DNA of 64,000 nt from Bradyrhizobiaceae bacterium (GTDB lineage: Bacteria > Pseudomonadota > Alphaproteobacteria > Rhizobiales > Xanthobacteraceae). The stretch is taken from NCBI GenBank assembly GCA_020544565.1, contig CP078014.1:1122574-1186573 (forward strand), written 5' to 3'. Numbering within the stretch: the stretch's first letter is position 1; each line of letters begins with the position of its first letter. The notes under the pieces are model-generated. The model did not search any database. It had not been told where the DNA came from and saw nothing but the letters and a program-made list of their open reading frames with translations. Shown here piece after piece: positions 54,806 through 64,000 of this stretch. The position numbers and the translations under genes were made by a program.

Positions 54806-57070
54806 TCATTTCGTCGTCAGCGCGAACACCCCGTCCCAGTCGTCCGGCGGCGGGTTATCGCGAAATGCCGCGATCCGCTCCGCGTAAAGATCGTGCAGCC
54901 GCTTCAGCAGGCCGGATTGGTCGGCGCGCCGGCCCTGCTCGATCGCGGCCATGGCGCCGGCCCAGTCGCGGGCGCGGTAGCGCGACAGCATCTCGTCGGT
55001 GAGATCGCGCAGGGTGCGAAATTGCGCAGACTGCGCCACGTCCGCGCGCCCGGCGATGGCGTAGATCACCTCGGGTTCGGTCTTGCCCTTCACGGTGATG
55101 CGGTCCAGTTCGAGGATGGCGAACTGGTCCTGCGCCGCGCGCGCGGTGGCCGAGCCGGCGATGATCGGCAGGCCGTAGGATTTCGACTGGCCTTCGAGGC
55201 GCGAGGCAAGATTGACGCTGTCGCCGAGCACCGAATAATCGAACCGCAGGTCCGAGCCCATGTTGCCGACGACGCAGGTGCCGGTGTTAAGGCCGATGCC
55301 GACCTGCATGGGAATGTAGGGCTTCCCGGTCTCGCGCGCCTCACGTTCGCGCTCGACGTTGAGCGCCGCGATGCGGTCGATCATGTCCAGCGCCGCCTCG
55401 CAGGCGTTGATCTGGTGGGTCCGGTCGTCCAGCGGCGCATTCCAGAACGCCATGATGGCGTCGCCCATGTACTTGTCGATGGTGCCTTTGCGATCGAGGA
55501 TTGCGTTGGTGAGCGGCGTCAGGAAACGGTTCATCAGCGAGGTCAGCCCCTGCGGGTCGCTCTTGAACGTCTCCGAGATGGTGGTGAAGCCGCGCACGTC
55601 GCTGAACATGATGGTCATGTCGCGCTCCTCGCCGCCGAGCACGAGCTTGTCGGGCGATTGTGCCAGTTGCTCCACCAGCGCCGGCGACAGGTACTGGCCG
55701 AACGCCGAGCGGATGCGGCGGCGCTGCGCCTGTTCGCGGAAATAGCTGTTGAACACCAGCACCAGATAGACCGAGGTGGAGGCGATCAGCGGAAAGGTGA
55801 AATCGAACAGCAGCCGGTGTTCGGCGTAGAAGTACCACGACGCCGCCACCATGATGGCGACGATCACCGCGCCGAACGCCAGCAGCCCGAGCGGCGTCAG
55901 AACCGGCGCGAGCCAGATGATCGCCACGCCGAACAGGATGGCCGCGAGCAGTTCCGCGCCGATGGCGTAGTTCGGCTGCGACAGCACCGCGCCGCTCAGC
56001 GCGCTTTCCAGCACCTGCGCGTGGACCTCGACGCCGGGCATCACCGGATCGAGCGGCGTCGTTTTCACATCGAGCAGCCCCACCGCCGAGGTGCCGATCA
56101 GCATCAGCTTGCGCGACACGATGTCGGGGCCGACGCGGCCCTCCAGCACGTCGGCGGCGGAGACGTAGCGCGCCGGGTCGTGCCGCGCGAAATGCACCCA
56201 GAGCTGGCCGTTGCGGTCGGTCGGCAGCTCGAAGCCCGGCACCGCGACGCTTTTGACGCCGGCCTCGTCCGACTTCACGAGAATAGTGTCGGATTTGGTG
56301 ACGATGCGCAGCATCTCGAAGGTCAGCGACGGCATCAGTTCGCCCTGCGCCTGCATGATCATCGGCACGCGGCGGACGATGCCGTCGCGCTCGGTGCGGA
56401 TGGTGAACAGCCCCCGCCCCGGCGCGGCCTCTTCAAGAATTGGGATGTTGCGCAGCAGCCCGGGGAACTGGAGCAGGAACGGCCGCGGATCGCCGCCGAG
56501 CGTGGCGAGGCCGGTGGTGGGCAACTTCAGGTCCGGTTGCGGCACGTATCTGGGCAGGCCGGATTCGCCGAGCACCGACGGCGAGCGCCGCAGCGCGTCG
56601 GCGAACACCTGATCGTTGCTGGGCAGCGCCCGCAGCCGGGCGCGGCTCTCGTCGTCGAGATCGCGGAAGGTGTCGGCGGCCACCGCGGGCGACAACCGGT
56701 CCGGCTCGGCGAACACGATGTCGAAGGCGATGGCGGCGGCGCCGAGGTCGGTCAGCTTGCGGACCAGATCGGCCACGCGCGTGCGCGGCCACGGCCACTG
56801 CCCGAAGCGCGCGAGGCTTTTCTCGTCGATGTCGATGATCACCACGGGGCGTTGCGTCGCCACGCGCGGCTTCAGCACCTGGTAGGCATCGAAGGTGCGG
56901 ACGCGCAATTCCTCCAGCGGCAGCGGATCGATCACCCGCGCGGCGAGGAACGCCGCGAGCAGCGCGACGCACAGCATGCGCGCATAGCCGAACGCCCGGA
57001 CATACATCCGCAGCCGCGCCACATAACGGACCGCCGCTTTGCCCCACCCGCGCGCCATGCCGCCCGTCAC
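54806..57070 (-). CDS. CHASE2-domain class III adenylate/guanylate cyclase, 754 aa
   Basis: An inner-membrane sensor enzyme that makes cAMP or cGMP. One N-terminal helix (about 28-45), an extracytoplasmic CHASE2 domain (about 50-345; IDIDEKSLARFGQWPWPR, AAIAFDIVFAEPD), three helices (about 355-440), then the cyclase domain. Metal-binding Asp is in MFSDVRGFTT and KYMGDAIMAFW; the Lys of IDKYMGD and the Asp of YSVLGDSVNLASR favour ATP as substrate, and Asn and Arg of VNLASR are present. The GTG at 57070 overlaps the HlyD stop (GTGA); ATG at 57058 is an alternative. It is co-transcribed with a type I secretion system. Confidence 0.92.
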   Translation of the reverse strand: MTGGMARGWGKAAVRYVARLRMYVRAFGYARMLCVALLAAFLAARVIDPLPLEELRVRTFDAYQVLKPRVATQRPVVIIDIDEKSLARFGQWPWPRTRVADLVRKLTDLGAAAIAFDIVFAEPDRLSPAVAADTFRDLDDESRARLRALPSNDQVFADALRRSPSVLGESGLPRYVPQPDLKLPTTGLATLGGDPRPFLLQFPGLLRNIPILEEAAPGRGLFTIRTERDGIVRRVPMIMQAQGELMPSLTFEMLRIVTKSDTILVKSDEAGVKSVAVPGFELPTDRNGQLWVHFARHDPARYVSAADVLEGRVGPDIVSRKLMLIGTSAVGLLDVKTTPLDPVMPGVEVHAQVLESALSGAVLSQPNYAIGAELLAAILFGVAIIWLAPVLTPLGLLAFGAVIVAIMVAASWYFYAEHRLLFDFTFPLIASTSVYLVLVFNSYFREQAQRRRIRSAFGQYLSPALVEQLAQSPDKLVLGGEERDMTIMFSDVRGFTTISETFKSDPQGLTSLMNRFLTPLTNAILDRKGTIDKYMGDAIMAFWNAPLDDRTHQINACEAALDMIDRIAALNVEREREARETGKPYIPMQVGIGLNTGTCVVGNMGSDLRFDYSVLGDSVNLASRLEGQSKSYGLPIIAGSATARAAQDQFAILELDRITVKGKTEPEVIYAIAGRADVAQSAQFRTLRDLTDEMLSRYRARDWAGAMAAIEQGRRADQSGLLKRLHDLYAERIAAFRDNPPPDDWDGVFALTTK

Positions 57071-58368
57071 TTTTCCCGGAACGCGCGCATGAGCTGATCG
57101 CTCAGCGGCTTCGCGAGGTACGACATCATGGTGCGCTCGCCGGTCTGCACGAACGCCTCGACCGGCATGCCCGGAATGAGCTTGACGTCGCCGAGCCGCG
57201 CCACCTCCTCGGGCGGCAGCGACACGCGGATGGTGTAGTAGCTCTGCCCGGTGCGCTGGTCCACGGTGGTGTCCGGCGAAATCCGGCTCACGGTGCCATT
57301 CAGTTCCGGCGTGGTGCGCTGGTTGAAGGCCGACAGCCGCAGCAGGGTCTTCTGGCCGATGCGCAACTGGTCGATGTCCTGCGGGTTGACCCGCGCCTCC
57401 ACCGACAGCAGGTCGGAGTCCGGCACGATCAGCATGATGGCGTCGCCGGCGGTGATGACGCCGCCCACGGTGTGGACAGTGGATTGCAGCACCATGCCGT
57501 CCTGCGGCGCGCGGATGTCGATGCGGCGCAACTGGTCCTCCGCCGTCACCTTGCGCTCGACGAACTCGCCGATCTTGTCGTTGATCTCGCGCATCTCCTT
57601 GGAGACCTCGCTGGAGAGGTCCTTGTCGATCTGGATGATCTGCAATTCGGTTTCGGTGATCTTGCCCTTGGTCTGCGCCTTCTGGGCGATGAACTGGGCG
57701 CGGTCGCCGTCGAGGCGCGCGGCATCGCGCTCCAGCGTGGTCAGGCGCGATATCTGGATCAGGTTGCGGTGATAGAGATCGCGCACCCCGACCAGTTCCT
57801 TCTGGATCAGGTCGATCTCGCGCGACTTGGCGTTCTCCTGCGCCTCCAGCCCGACGATCTCCTCCCTGAGCTGGGCGATGCGCTCCTTGAGCTGCGCCTT
57901 CTGCCCGACGCGCCCGACGGAGCGCACCTGAAACAGCTTGACCTCGTTGCCGATCAGCGCCCGCACCTCGGCATCGTCGGCGGACGCCATCAGTTCGGGC
58001 GGGAAGGTGACGTGATCCGCGCCCTCCTGCTCGGCAAGCAGGCGTGCGCGGCGCGCCAGCAGTCCGTTGAGGCCCTTGGTGACGATGGCGAGGCTAGCCT
58101 TGGTCACGGTATCGTCGAGCCGCACCACGACATCGCCCGCCTTGACGCGGTCGCCGTCGCGCGCCCTCACCTCGCCGACCACGCCGCCGGTCGGATGCTG
58201 GACCTTCTTGACGTTGGAATCGACCACGACCGAGCCGGGCGCGATCAGCGCGCCGGAAATCTGCGCCGTCGACGCCCAGCCACCGAGCCCGCCGATCAGA
58301 AGAGCGACCACCACGACCCCGACGATCAGATGCTGGCGGATGGAGTGGCGCGGGCCGGTCCGGGTCAT
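57067..58368 (-). CDS. Type I secretion membrane-fusion protein (HlyD/PrtE family), 433 aa
   Basis: One membrane helix at about 14-34, lipoyl halves (GGVVGEVRARDG and APQDGMVLQST), a coiled-coil hairpin at about 95-280 and a beta-barrel end (PEELNGTVSRISPDTT-like region) give the HlyD layout. It overlaps the ABC gene by 4 bp (ATGA) and the cyclase gene by 4 bp, so ABC, fusion protein and cyclase form one translationally coupled operon. Confidence 0.92.
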   Translation of the reverse strand: MTRTGPRHSIRQHLIVGVVVVALLIGGLGGWASTAQISGALIAPGSVVVDSNVKKVQHPTGGVVGEVRARDGDRVKAGDVVVRLDDTVTKASLAIVTKGLNGLLARRARLLAEQEGADHVTFPPELMASADDAEVRALIGNEVKLFQVRSVGRVGQKAQLKERIAQLREEIVGLEAQENAKSREIDLIQKELVGVRDLYHRNLIQISRLTTLERDAARLDGDRAQFIAQKAQTKGKITETELQIIQIDKDLSSEVSKEMREINDKIGEFVERKVTAEDQLRRIDIRAPQDGMVLQSTVHTVGGVITAGDAIMLIVPDSDLLSVEARVNPQDIDQLRIGQKTLLRLSAFNQRTTPELNGTVSRISPDTTVDQRTGQSYYTIRVSLPPEEVARLGDVKLIPGMPVEAFVQTGERTMMSYLAKPLSDQLMRAFREK

Positions 58369-60173
58369 GACGGCGCGCCTCCCTTGTCGGACACGATCTT
58401 GATCGCGGGGGTGGCGGCGGGGCGTTGCAGCACCTGATTGAGCACGGCCTCCTTGGGCCCGAACGCCTGGGCGCGGCCGTCCCTCAGCACCAGCACCTGA
58501 TCGACGCTTTCAATGCCGACCGGCCGGTGCGCCACAACCACCACCACGCCGCCGCGGGCGCGCACCGAGAGGATGGCGGCGTTGAGCGCGGCGTCGCCGT
58601 CGCTGTCGAGATTGGAGTTGGGCTCGTCGAGCACCACGAGAAACGGATTGCCGTAAAGCGCGCGCGCCAGCGCAATGCGCTGGGCCTGTCCGGCGGACAG
58701 CACGCTGCCCTGCTCGCCCACCTGGGTGTCGTAGCCGTCGCGCATGCCGATGATCAGGTCGTGGACACGCGCCTGCCGCGCCGCCGCGATGATATCCTCG
58801 GCGTTGGCGTTGTCCTCGAAGCGGGCGATGTTCTGGGCGATGGTGCCGGAAAACAGTTCGACGTCCTGCGGCAGGTAGCCGACATGGCGGCCGAGCACCT
58901 CCGGCGACCATTGATCGAGCGCCGCGCCATCAAGCCGCACCTTGCCGCGCAACGGCTGCCACACGCCGACCAGCGCCCGCACCAGCGACGATTTGCCCGA
59001 CCCGCTCGGGCCGATCACGCCGACGCCGTGCCCGGCCTCCAGCGTGAAGGAGATGTCCTGCACCACCGCCTTCTGCTCGCCGGGCGGCGCCACCGACAGC
59101 GCCTCGACCGCGAGCCGGCCGCGCGGCGGCTCCAGCAGCGTCGGCACCGACGCGGCCGGGATCATGCCGAGCAGGCGGTTGAGGCGGTGCCAGCTTTGCC
59201 GCGCCGCGACGAAGCCCTTCCAGTGCGCGATGGCGAGATCGACCGGCGCCAGCGCGCGGGCGCTGAGGATCGAGCCCGCGATGATGATGCCCGCCGTCGC
59301 CTGCTGGTTGATGACGAGCCACGCCCCGACGCCGAGCACGGCCGATTGCAGCATCATCCGCAGCACCTTGGCGATGGCGCCGAGGCCGCCGGCGACGTCG
59401 CTGACGCGGGCGTGGCTCTTGAGATAATCCCGGTTGGAGTCGTCCCACGCCTTGCCGACCCGCCCGGCCATGCCCATCGCCACCAGCACCTCGGCGTTGC
59501 GCCGGCTGGCCAGCGCCAGATCCTGCCGGCGCATGGCGAGGCCGGCGGCGTGCTTCATCGGCCGGGTGGTGAGATATTCGGTCAGCACCGTCAGCGCGAT
59601 CAGGATGATTGCGCCCACCAGCGCGGTCAGCCCGATCAGCGGATGGAACGCGAAACAGATGGCGAGATAGAGCGGCAGCCACGGCAGGTCGAACAGCGCC
59701 CCCGGCCCCATGCCCGACAGGAACGCACGGATGTTGTCGAGGTCGCGCAGCGGCTGCAGACCCTCGGCGCGGTTGCCGGCCAAGAGCGGCAGGCGGACGA
59801 CGATATCGTAGACCCGACCGCTCAGCATCTCGTCGAGGGCCGAGCCGATGCGGACCAGAACGCGGCTGCGGATCACGTCGAGCACGCCCTGCACGGCATA
59901 AAGGCCGCCCGCCAGCACCAAAAGCCCGACCAGCGTCGGCACGCTGCGGCTCGGCAGCACCCGGTCGTAGATCTCCAGCATGAAGAACGAGCCGGTGAGA
60001 TAGAGCACGTTGATGACGAGGCTCATCACGCCCACGCCGATGAAGGCGCTGCGGCAGGCCAGCAGCGCCGTGCCCAGTTCGGACTGCGGCGAATGGCGCT
60101 CAGTCGATGTCGGAACCGATGTCGAAACGGGCTGCATGGCACCTGACTTGCCGGAGGACGGCGGTGCGCTCAT
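58365..60173 (-). CDS. Type I secretion ABC transporter (PrtD family), 602 aa
   Basis: Exporter permease/ATPase without an N-terminal C39-like domain, which sets it apart from the first type I system in the window. Membrane region at about 50-330, then ATPase with Walker A GPSGSGKSS, signature LSAGQAQRIALA (Ala for the second Gly, usual in PrtD) and Walker B FLVVLDEPNSNLD. The ATG at 60173 has GGAG just upstream and is preferred over an ORF start at 60236. It follows the FecR/VCBS gene and probably exports that product. Confidence 0.92.
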   Translation of the reverse strand: MSAPPSSGKSGAMQPVSTSVPTSTERHSPQSELGTALLACRSAFIGVGVMSLVINVLYLTGSFFMLEIYDRVLPSRSVPTLVGLLVLAGGLYAVQGVLDVIRSRVLVRIGSALDEMLSGRVYDIVVRLPLLAGNRAEGLQPLRDLDNIRAFLSGMGPGALFDLPWLPLYLAICFAFHPLIGLTALVGAIILIALTVLTEYLTTRPMKHAAGLAMRRQDLALASRRNAEVLVAMGMAGRVGKAWDDSNRDYLKSHARVSDVAGGLGAIAKVLRMMLQSAVLGVGAWLVINQQATAGIIIAGSILSARALAPVDLAIAHWKGFVAARQSWHRLNRLLGMIPAASVPTLLEPPRGRLAVEALSVAPPGEQKAVVQDISFTLEAGHGVGVIGPSGSGKSSLVRALVGVWQPLRGKVRLDGAALDQWSPEVLGRHVGYLPQDVELFSGTIAQNIARFEDNANAEDIIAAARQARVHDLIIGMRDGYDTQVGEQGSVLSAGQAQRIALARALYGNPFLVVLDEPNSNLDSDGDAALNAAILSVRARGGVVVVVAHRPVGIESVDQVLVLRDGRAQAFGPKEAVLNQVLQRPAATPAIKIVSDKGGAPS

Positions 60174-60296
60174 TCGCTCCGCCCGACGCGATGACCCGAC
60201 CCGCTTACCATGCCACACCCGGCCCGGCGAATGCACCCGGAAGCGGCCGTGAGGTTAATGCGTCCGCCGTTGCCTGCCGGGGGCATGGTCCACCGC

Positions 60297-63200
60297 TCAG
60301 GCGTGAAGGATGAAATCGCCGGCGGACACGCTCGCCACGTTCTTGAGCAGCAGGGTGTCGGTGTCGCCGTTCAGATGCAGCAGCAGGTCGGCGCCGCCGC
60401 TCCCGACGTGTTCGGCGGTACCGAGCAGTTGGCCCAGCGCCGTTGTGTCGAACGCCGCCAGGCCCTGCAGGTCGATCCTGTCGGTTCCGGCGGCAAAGCC
60501 GGTGATGGTGTCGTGGCCGGAGCCGGAAGCGAACACGAACGTGTCCTGATAGGCGGTGGCGAAGAAGACGTCCTTTTGCGACGTTCCCTCCAGCGTCACC
60601 GGCCCGGTGCCCGATACGTTGAAAATGAAGTTGACCGTGTCGGCGGCCCCGACCTGATCGGTCACGGTCAGCGCCACCTTGTCGGTGACCGGCGGGTTGG
60701 CGTCCGGCGTATAGACGATGCCGTCCGCGAGCGCCGTGTTGAGATCGGACAGCGATCCCGACGCGGCGGACAGCACCACCGTGCCATGATCGGCCGTGGC
60801 GGTGAGCGTGAAGGCATCAGCCGCATCCGGGTCGGACAGCGTCAGCCCCGACAGAGTCGTTGCGCCCATATCGGTCGCGGCCGCAACCGCGCCGGTCGCG
60901 ATCGCCGGCGCGTCGTTGACGCCGTCGATGGTGACGGTGATGGATTGGTGCGCGGTATCCGCACCGGACGATGCATCGAAGGTGAACGTCGCGGTGACCT
61001 GCTCGCCGGCGGCGAGATAATCGAACGCCGCCTTGTCGTAGCTGACGGTGCCGTCCGTCGCGTTGACGATGAACAGATCGCAGAGCCCGCCGGCTCCGGC
61101 CGGCGCCGGTCCGGTGGCATGGTCGAACGCCAGCGTATCCGCCACATAGGGCACGTGGGCGTCGGTGGCGTCGACATCGGTGATGGCGACGTGATCCGCC
61201 ACGGTGACGGTCTGCGGCGCGGGCGTGCCGGTGTCGCCCTCGCTCACCGCCACCGGGTCGGTCACGGTGATGGTGGGTTCGTCGTTGCTGCCGGTGATGA
61301 CGACGGTCACTGTCTGCGGCGCGGAAGTATCGTTGGCCATGACCGCGCTGTTGTCCTGCACGGAGATCGTATAGGTCACGGTGACGGTTTCGCCGGCGGC
61401 GAGATACTGGACGAGGCTGTTGTCGAGGCTGAAGTGCCAGTCGAACCCATGCGTCGCGGCATCGAGAGCCGTGGACGGCACGCTCAGGGCATCCTGAAGC
61501 GCCGCGGCGAGATCGTCGGACACGGTCGCGCCGGTGCTGGCCTCCGCGCTGCTGAACGCGGCCTGCACGGTGTGGGTGTCGGTGAGGTCGGCATCGCTGA
61601 ACGTCACCGTGCCGCTGTCGCTCAGCACGCCCGACGATGCGCATACATCCTCCGCGACCGCTCCCTCCAGATCGGAACAGGCCACGGTGATGACCGGCTG
61701 GTCGTTCGCCGCGGTGATCTGAACCGTCACCGGCTGCGTCGACGACACCCCCTGATCGTCCGTGACGGTGACGTCATAGACGATGGTCAGGGTCTCGCCA
61801 TGGGAGAGAAAATCGCTCAGGTGATCGGGCAGCGAGAACGTCCAGTCCAGCGTGCCGTGGCCCGTGTCGGTGCTGTCCGAGCCGTTCGCGACCGAAGCCG
61901 ACATCGCGGTCGCCAGCGCCGCCAGCGTCGCCGCCGGAATATCGCAGGCGTCGCCGCCGGACCACCGGATCGCGTCTGGCTCCGTGCTCAGGGTCGCGCT
62001 CGCCTGATGGGTGTCGATCAGGTCGACGTCGTCGAACGCCAGCGATCCCGACACGGTATCGACCACCGTGGGATCGGCGCCGGTGACGTCGACCAGTTCC
62101 GTCGTCTGGTGGCAGGGCGCGGTGTCCGCCGCCAGCACCGGCGCGTCGTTGGTGCCGGTGATGGTGACCGTGATGGCCTGCGCCACCACAGCGTCGCCGT
62201 CGCCGATGGTCACCGTGTAGATCAGGGTGATGGTCTGGCCCGCGGCCAGCGACTGCACCATCGGATCGTCGTCGGGCACCGAGAAATGCCAGCCGATGCT
62301 GCCGAGATTGTCCGCGTCCGACGTGGACTCGCTCACCTGCGGATCGATGGTGAAGGTTCCGATCTGCGTGTCGTTCGCGGTGAAGCCCGGCAGATGCTCC
62401 GACACCGACGACGATGTGAACGTCACGGAGGCGGTGTGCGCATCGGTCAGATCGACATCCTGAAAAGTAACGACGCCATCGGCCTTCAGCGGGCATGCCG
62501 CGGCAACGCTGTCCTCGACCACTTCCTTCGCCACGACGGAGTCGCACGACACGATCGTCGGCGCATCGTTGGCCCCGGTGATGGTGACCGGGATCACGAC
62601 GGGCTTGGTCTCCGGTCCCGACTTCGACTGCACCTCGATCATGAAGGTGACGGTCTGGCCCTCGTCGAGAAACCCGAACTGGGTCCGATCGAAGCTCACC
62701 TCGCCGGTGGTCTGGTCGATATGGATCAGCGACTTGAGGAAACCCGTGCCGACATTGGGCGCGGCGCCGGCCTCGCTCGCGATCACCGCGCTCTTGATCA
62801 CCGCGCTGCCCGCGACGAACGGCGTCGCGATATCGTAGAACGGCGCGCTGCCGATATCGGGATCGTCGATGACGACCTTGTCGCCGAGCTTGAAGCTGAA
62901 GGTCTGGCCCGGATGCGCATTGGCGGGGCCCTGATCGGTCGCGACAGCGATGGCGGAGAACTTGGCCGCCGTGTTGTAGAACGTCCTGTCCTTGACGATG
63001 ATCGCGCCGGTGACCGGATCGGTGCCGGTGGTGTGGGTCACGATCACCGACGGCGGCGTCAGGTTCGGCGCCAGCGGCAGGCCGGCATAGAGCGCATTGA
63101 GGTTGTCGCCGGGCGAACCCATCCCCTGCTTGTTGGGCTTGTCGTCGGGATTATAGTTCGGGAAATAGAGCTGATAGACCTGCTGGATCAGCGCCTTCGC

Positions 63201-64000
63201 GCTTTCCTGATCGGCCAGCGTCTGGAGCTGCTCGATCGCGGTGGCGGGCTGGCCCACGCCGAGCGTGGACACGAAGGTCGCTTGCCCCGCCTGCGAGACG
63301 GTGCCGATCAATTGGCCGGAGACCTTGTCGTAAAGGTTGTAGGAGCCGGTGTGACCATCCGGCTCCATCAGCACGGCGAACTTGGTCGGACCGTTGTCGG
63401 CGCCGATTTCCACCAGCACCGCCGTGCCGCGGATGCCCATGGTGGCCACCGGCGTATCGACGCGCATGTTGCCGTTCTTCGCGGTCTGTCCGGCCACGAA
63501 GGTGATGGTGCCCTGCACCAGGCTGATCAGCGACGAATTCGACGAGCCGTTGGGATCGTAGACCAATTCGTTGAGCACCATGCGCGCGTTGGCGTTCATG
63601 CCGAAGGCGCTGCCGTCGGCCAGCGTCAGGCCGATCGAGGAGTCCGATCCGGTCTGGATCACGTCGCCTTTCTGCACGGCGTCGCCGATATGCAGGTCGA
63701 TGGTCACGCCGTTGCGGATGCAACTGGCGCTTCCCGACAGCTTGAGCACATGGCCGATGACGATGGCGACAGTTGCCGCCGCGGCCTGCGCGTAGTGGAC
63801 ATGACCGGTCAATGCGTCGACGATGTCGCCGGACAATGTCCCGCCGTCGGGCGCGGTCAGCGACGGCCTGTGCTCGCCCTTGAAATATCCGCCGACGACG
63901 AACTTGCCGTGCGCGCCCGAAATCACGAGATCGGTGCCGATCCGCATGTAGTCGCCGCCGAACAGCAGATGCGCATCGGGAATGACGACGGTGGCGCTGC
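60297..64000 (-). CDS. FecR-domain/VCBS-repeat type I-secreted protein (5' end outside window)
   Basis: The frame is open to the right edge (SATVVIPDAHLLFGGDY precedes the first Met at 63947), so the start lies outside. A FecR-type domain comes first (IGDAVQKGDVIQTGSDSSIGLTLADGS, VDTPVATMGIRGTAVLVEIG). After a linker follow at least four VCBS repeats with VTITGANDAPTI and VTITGTNDAPVL signatures. The C-terminal region has DTFVFASGSGHDTITGFAAGTDRIDL, a serralysin/RTX-like type I secretion end. Likely a surface adhesin. It lies 124 bp upstream of its presumed ABC exporter. Unlike the first adhesin, no LapG site can be judged because the N-terminus is missing. Confidence 0.9.
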   Translation of the reverse strand, partial: SATVVIPDAHLLFGGDYMRIGTDLVISGAHGKFVVGGYFKGEHRPSLTAPDGGTLSGDIVDALTGHVHYAQAAAATVAIVIGHVLKLSGSASCIRNGVTIDLHIGDAVQKGDVIQTGSDSSIGLTLADGSAFGMNANARMVLNELVYDPNGSSNSSLISLVQGTITFVAGQTAKNGNMRVDTPVATMGIRGTAVLVEIGADNGPTKFAVLMEPDGHTGSYNLYDKVSGQLIGTVSQAGQATFVSTLGVGQPATAIEQLQTLADQESAKALIQQVYQLYFPNYNPDDKPNKQGMGSPGDNLNALYAGLPLAPNLTPPSVIVTHTTGTDPVTGAIIVKDRTFYNTAAKFSAIAVATDQGPANAHPGQTFSFKLGDKVVIDDPDIGSAPFYDIATPFVAGSAVIKSAVIASEAGAAPNVGTGFLKSLIHIDQTTGEVSFDRTQFGFLDEGQTVTFMIEVQSKSGPETKPVVIPVTITGANDAPTIVSCDSVVAKEVVEDSVAAACPLKADGVVTFQDVDLTDAHTASVTFTSSSVSEHLPGFTANDTQIGTFTIDPQVSESTSDADNLGSIGWHFSVPDDDPMVQSLAAGQTITLIYTVTIGDGDAVVAQAITVTITGTNDAPVLAADTAPCHQTTELVDVTGADPTVVDTVSGSLAFDDVDLIDTHQASATLSTEPDAIRWSGGDACDIPAATLAALATAMSASVANGSDSTDTGHGTLDWTFSLPDHLSDFLSHGETLTIVYDVTVTDDQGVSSTQPVTVQITAANDQPVITVACSDLEGAVAEDVCASSGVLSDSGTVTFSDADLTDTHTVQAAFSSAEASTGATVSDDLAAALQDALSVPSTALDAATHGFDWHFSLDNSLVQYLAAGETVTVTYTISVQDNSAVMANDTSAPQTVTVVITGSNDEPTITVTDPVAVSEGDTGTPAPQTVTVADHVAITDVDATDAHVPYVADTLAFDHATGPAPAGAGGLCDLFIVNATDGTVSYDKAAFDYLAAGEQVTATFTFDASSGADTAHQSITVTIDGVNDAPAIATGAVAAATDMGATTLSGLTLSDPDAADAFTLTATADHGTVVLSAASGSLSDLNTALADGIVYTPDANPPVTDKVALTVTDQVGAADTVNFIFNVSGTGPVTLEGTSQKDVFFATAYQDTFVFASGSGHDTITGFAAGTDRIDLQGLAAFDTTALGQLLGTAEHVGSGGADLLLHLNGDTDTLLLKNVASVSAGDFILHA

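Noticed and set aside
54737..57097. 786-codon plus-strand frame opposite the cyclase
   Set aside because: Arg/His-rich antisense shadow of a clear CHASE2-cyclase gene.

Overview
The window reads as a chromosomal segment of a GC-rich alphaproteobacterium, most likely of the Bradyrhizobium/Rhodopseudomonas/Afipia group (Nitrobacteraceae). The grounds are the high-GC codon use, the housekeeping run dac-tmk-holB-metG-tatD-MBL with rlpA and a tRNA-Ser close by, the intergenic repeats around 13.6-13.9 kb, and the number of Liv-type, HyuAB and acyl-CoA synthetase genes. Genus is an inference from style, not from a marker gene.

Region 1 (1-20.6 kb) is a LapA-type adhesin locus. A 4101-residue secreted RTX/VCBS adhesin with a VWA domain is followed on the opposite strand by a LapG-like periplasmic cysteine protease and a type I secretion system (membrane-fusion protein, ABC transporter with an inactive C39-like domain, TolC-family channel). 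The adhesin carries a PAAG motif at residues 122-125, which fits a LapG cleavage site, and five tandem copies of a 741-bp unit that look identical. No LapD is in view.

Region 2 (20.8-38.5 kb) is mostly core genome: two small secreted or zinc-binding proteins, a thermonuclease, an acyl-CoA synthetase, then a tightly overlapping minus-strand operon (dac-tmk-holB-metG-tatD-MBL). MetG has a 240-residue histone-H1-like Lys/Ala-rich N-terminal extension. An epoxide hydrolase and an iron-uptake set (AraC regulator, TonB-dependent siderophore receptor, PepSY membrane protein, 64-aa membrane protein) lie between dac and rlpA.

Region 3 (39.4-45.1 kb) is a decayed integrative or conjugative element next to tRNA-Ser(UGA). 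A TraG/VirD4 gene is cut and fused in frame to the C-terminal tail of a serine recombinase that reads into the tRNA. The relaxase is 3'-truncated. A DNA methylase, a lytic transglycosylase and a DUF736 gene remain. At the far edge a TraF-type peptidase is fused in frame to the first 168 residues of LivH, a branched-chain amino acid-type permease.

Region 4 (45.1-51.1 kb) is a hydantoinase-type operon (hyuA-hyuB-substrate-binding protein-livH remnant) divergent from a TetR regulator. Two perfect CGAACGTTCG palindromes lie in the shared promoter. The island junction has removed the rest of the transporter.

Region 5 (51.3-64.0 kb) holds a 49-aa membrane protein, a secreted protein and what looks like one functional module, all read right to left. 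Its members are a FecR/VCBS type I-secreted adhesin (5' end outside the window), its ABC transporter and fusion protein, a CHASE2 adenylate/guanylate cyclase, an MBL-fold protein that could be a cyclic-nucleotide phosphodiesterase, a membrane-anchored cyclic-nucleotide-binding protein, and a free-standing DUF6537-like protein. Synthesis, sensing and possibly breakdown of a cyclic nucleotide are thus physically linked to adhesin secretion. This is the best candidate for an undescribed system in the window.
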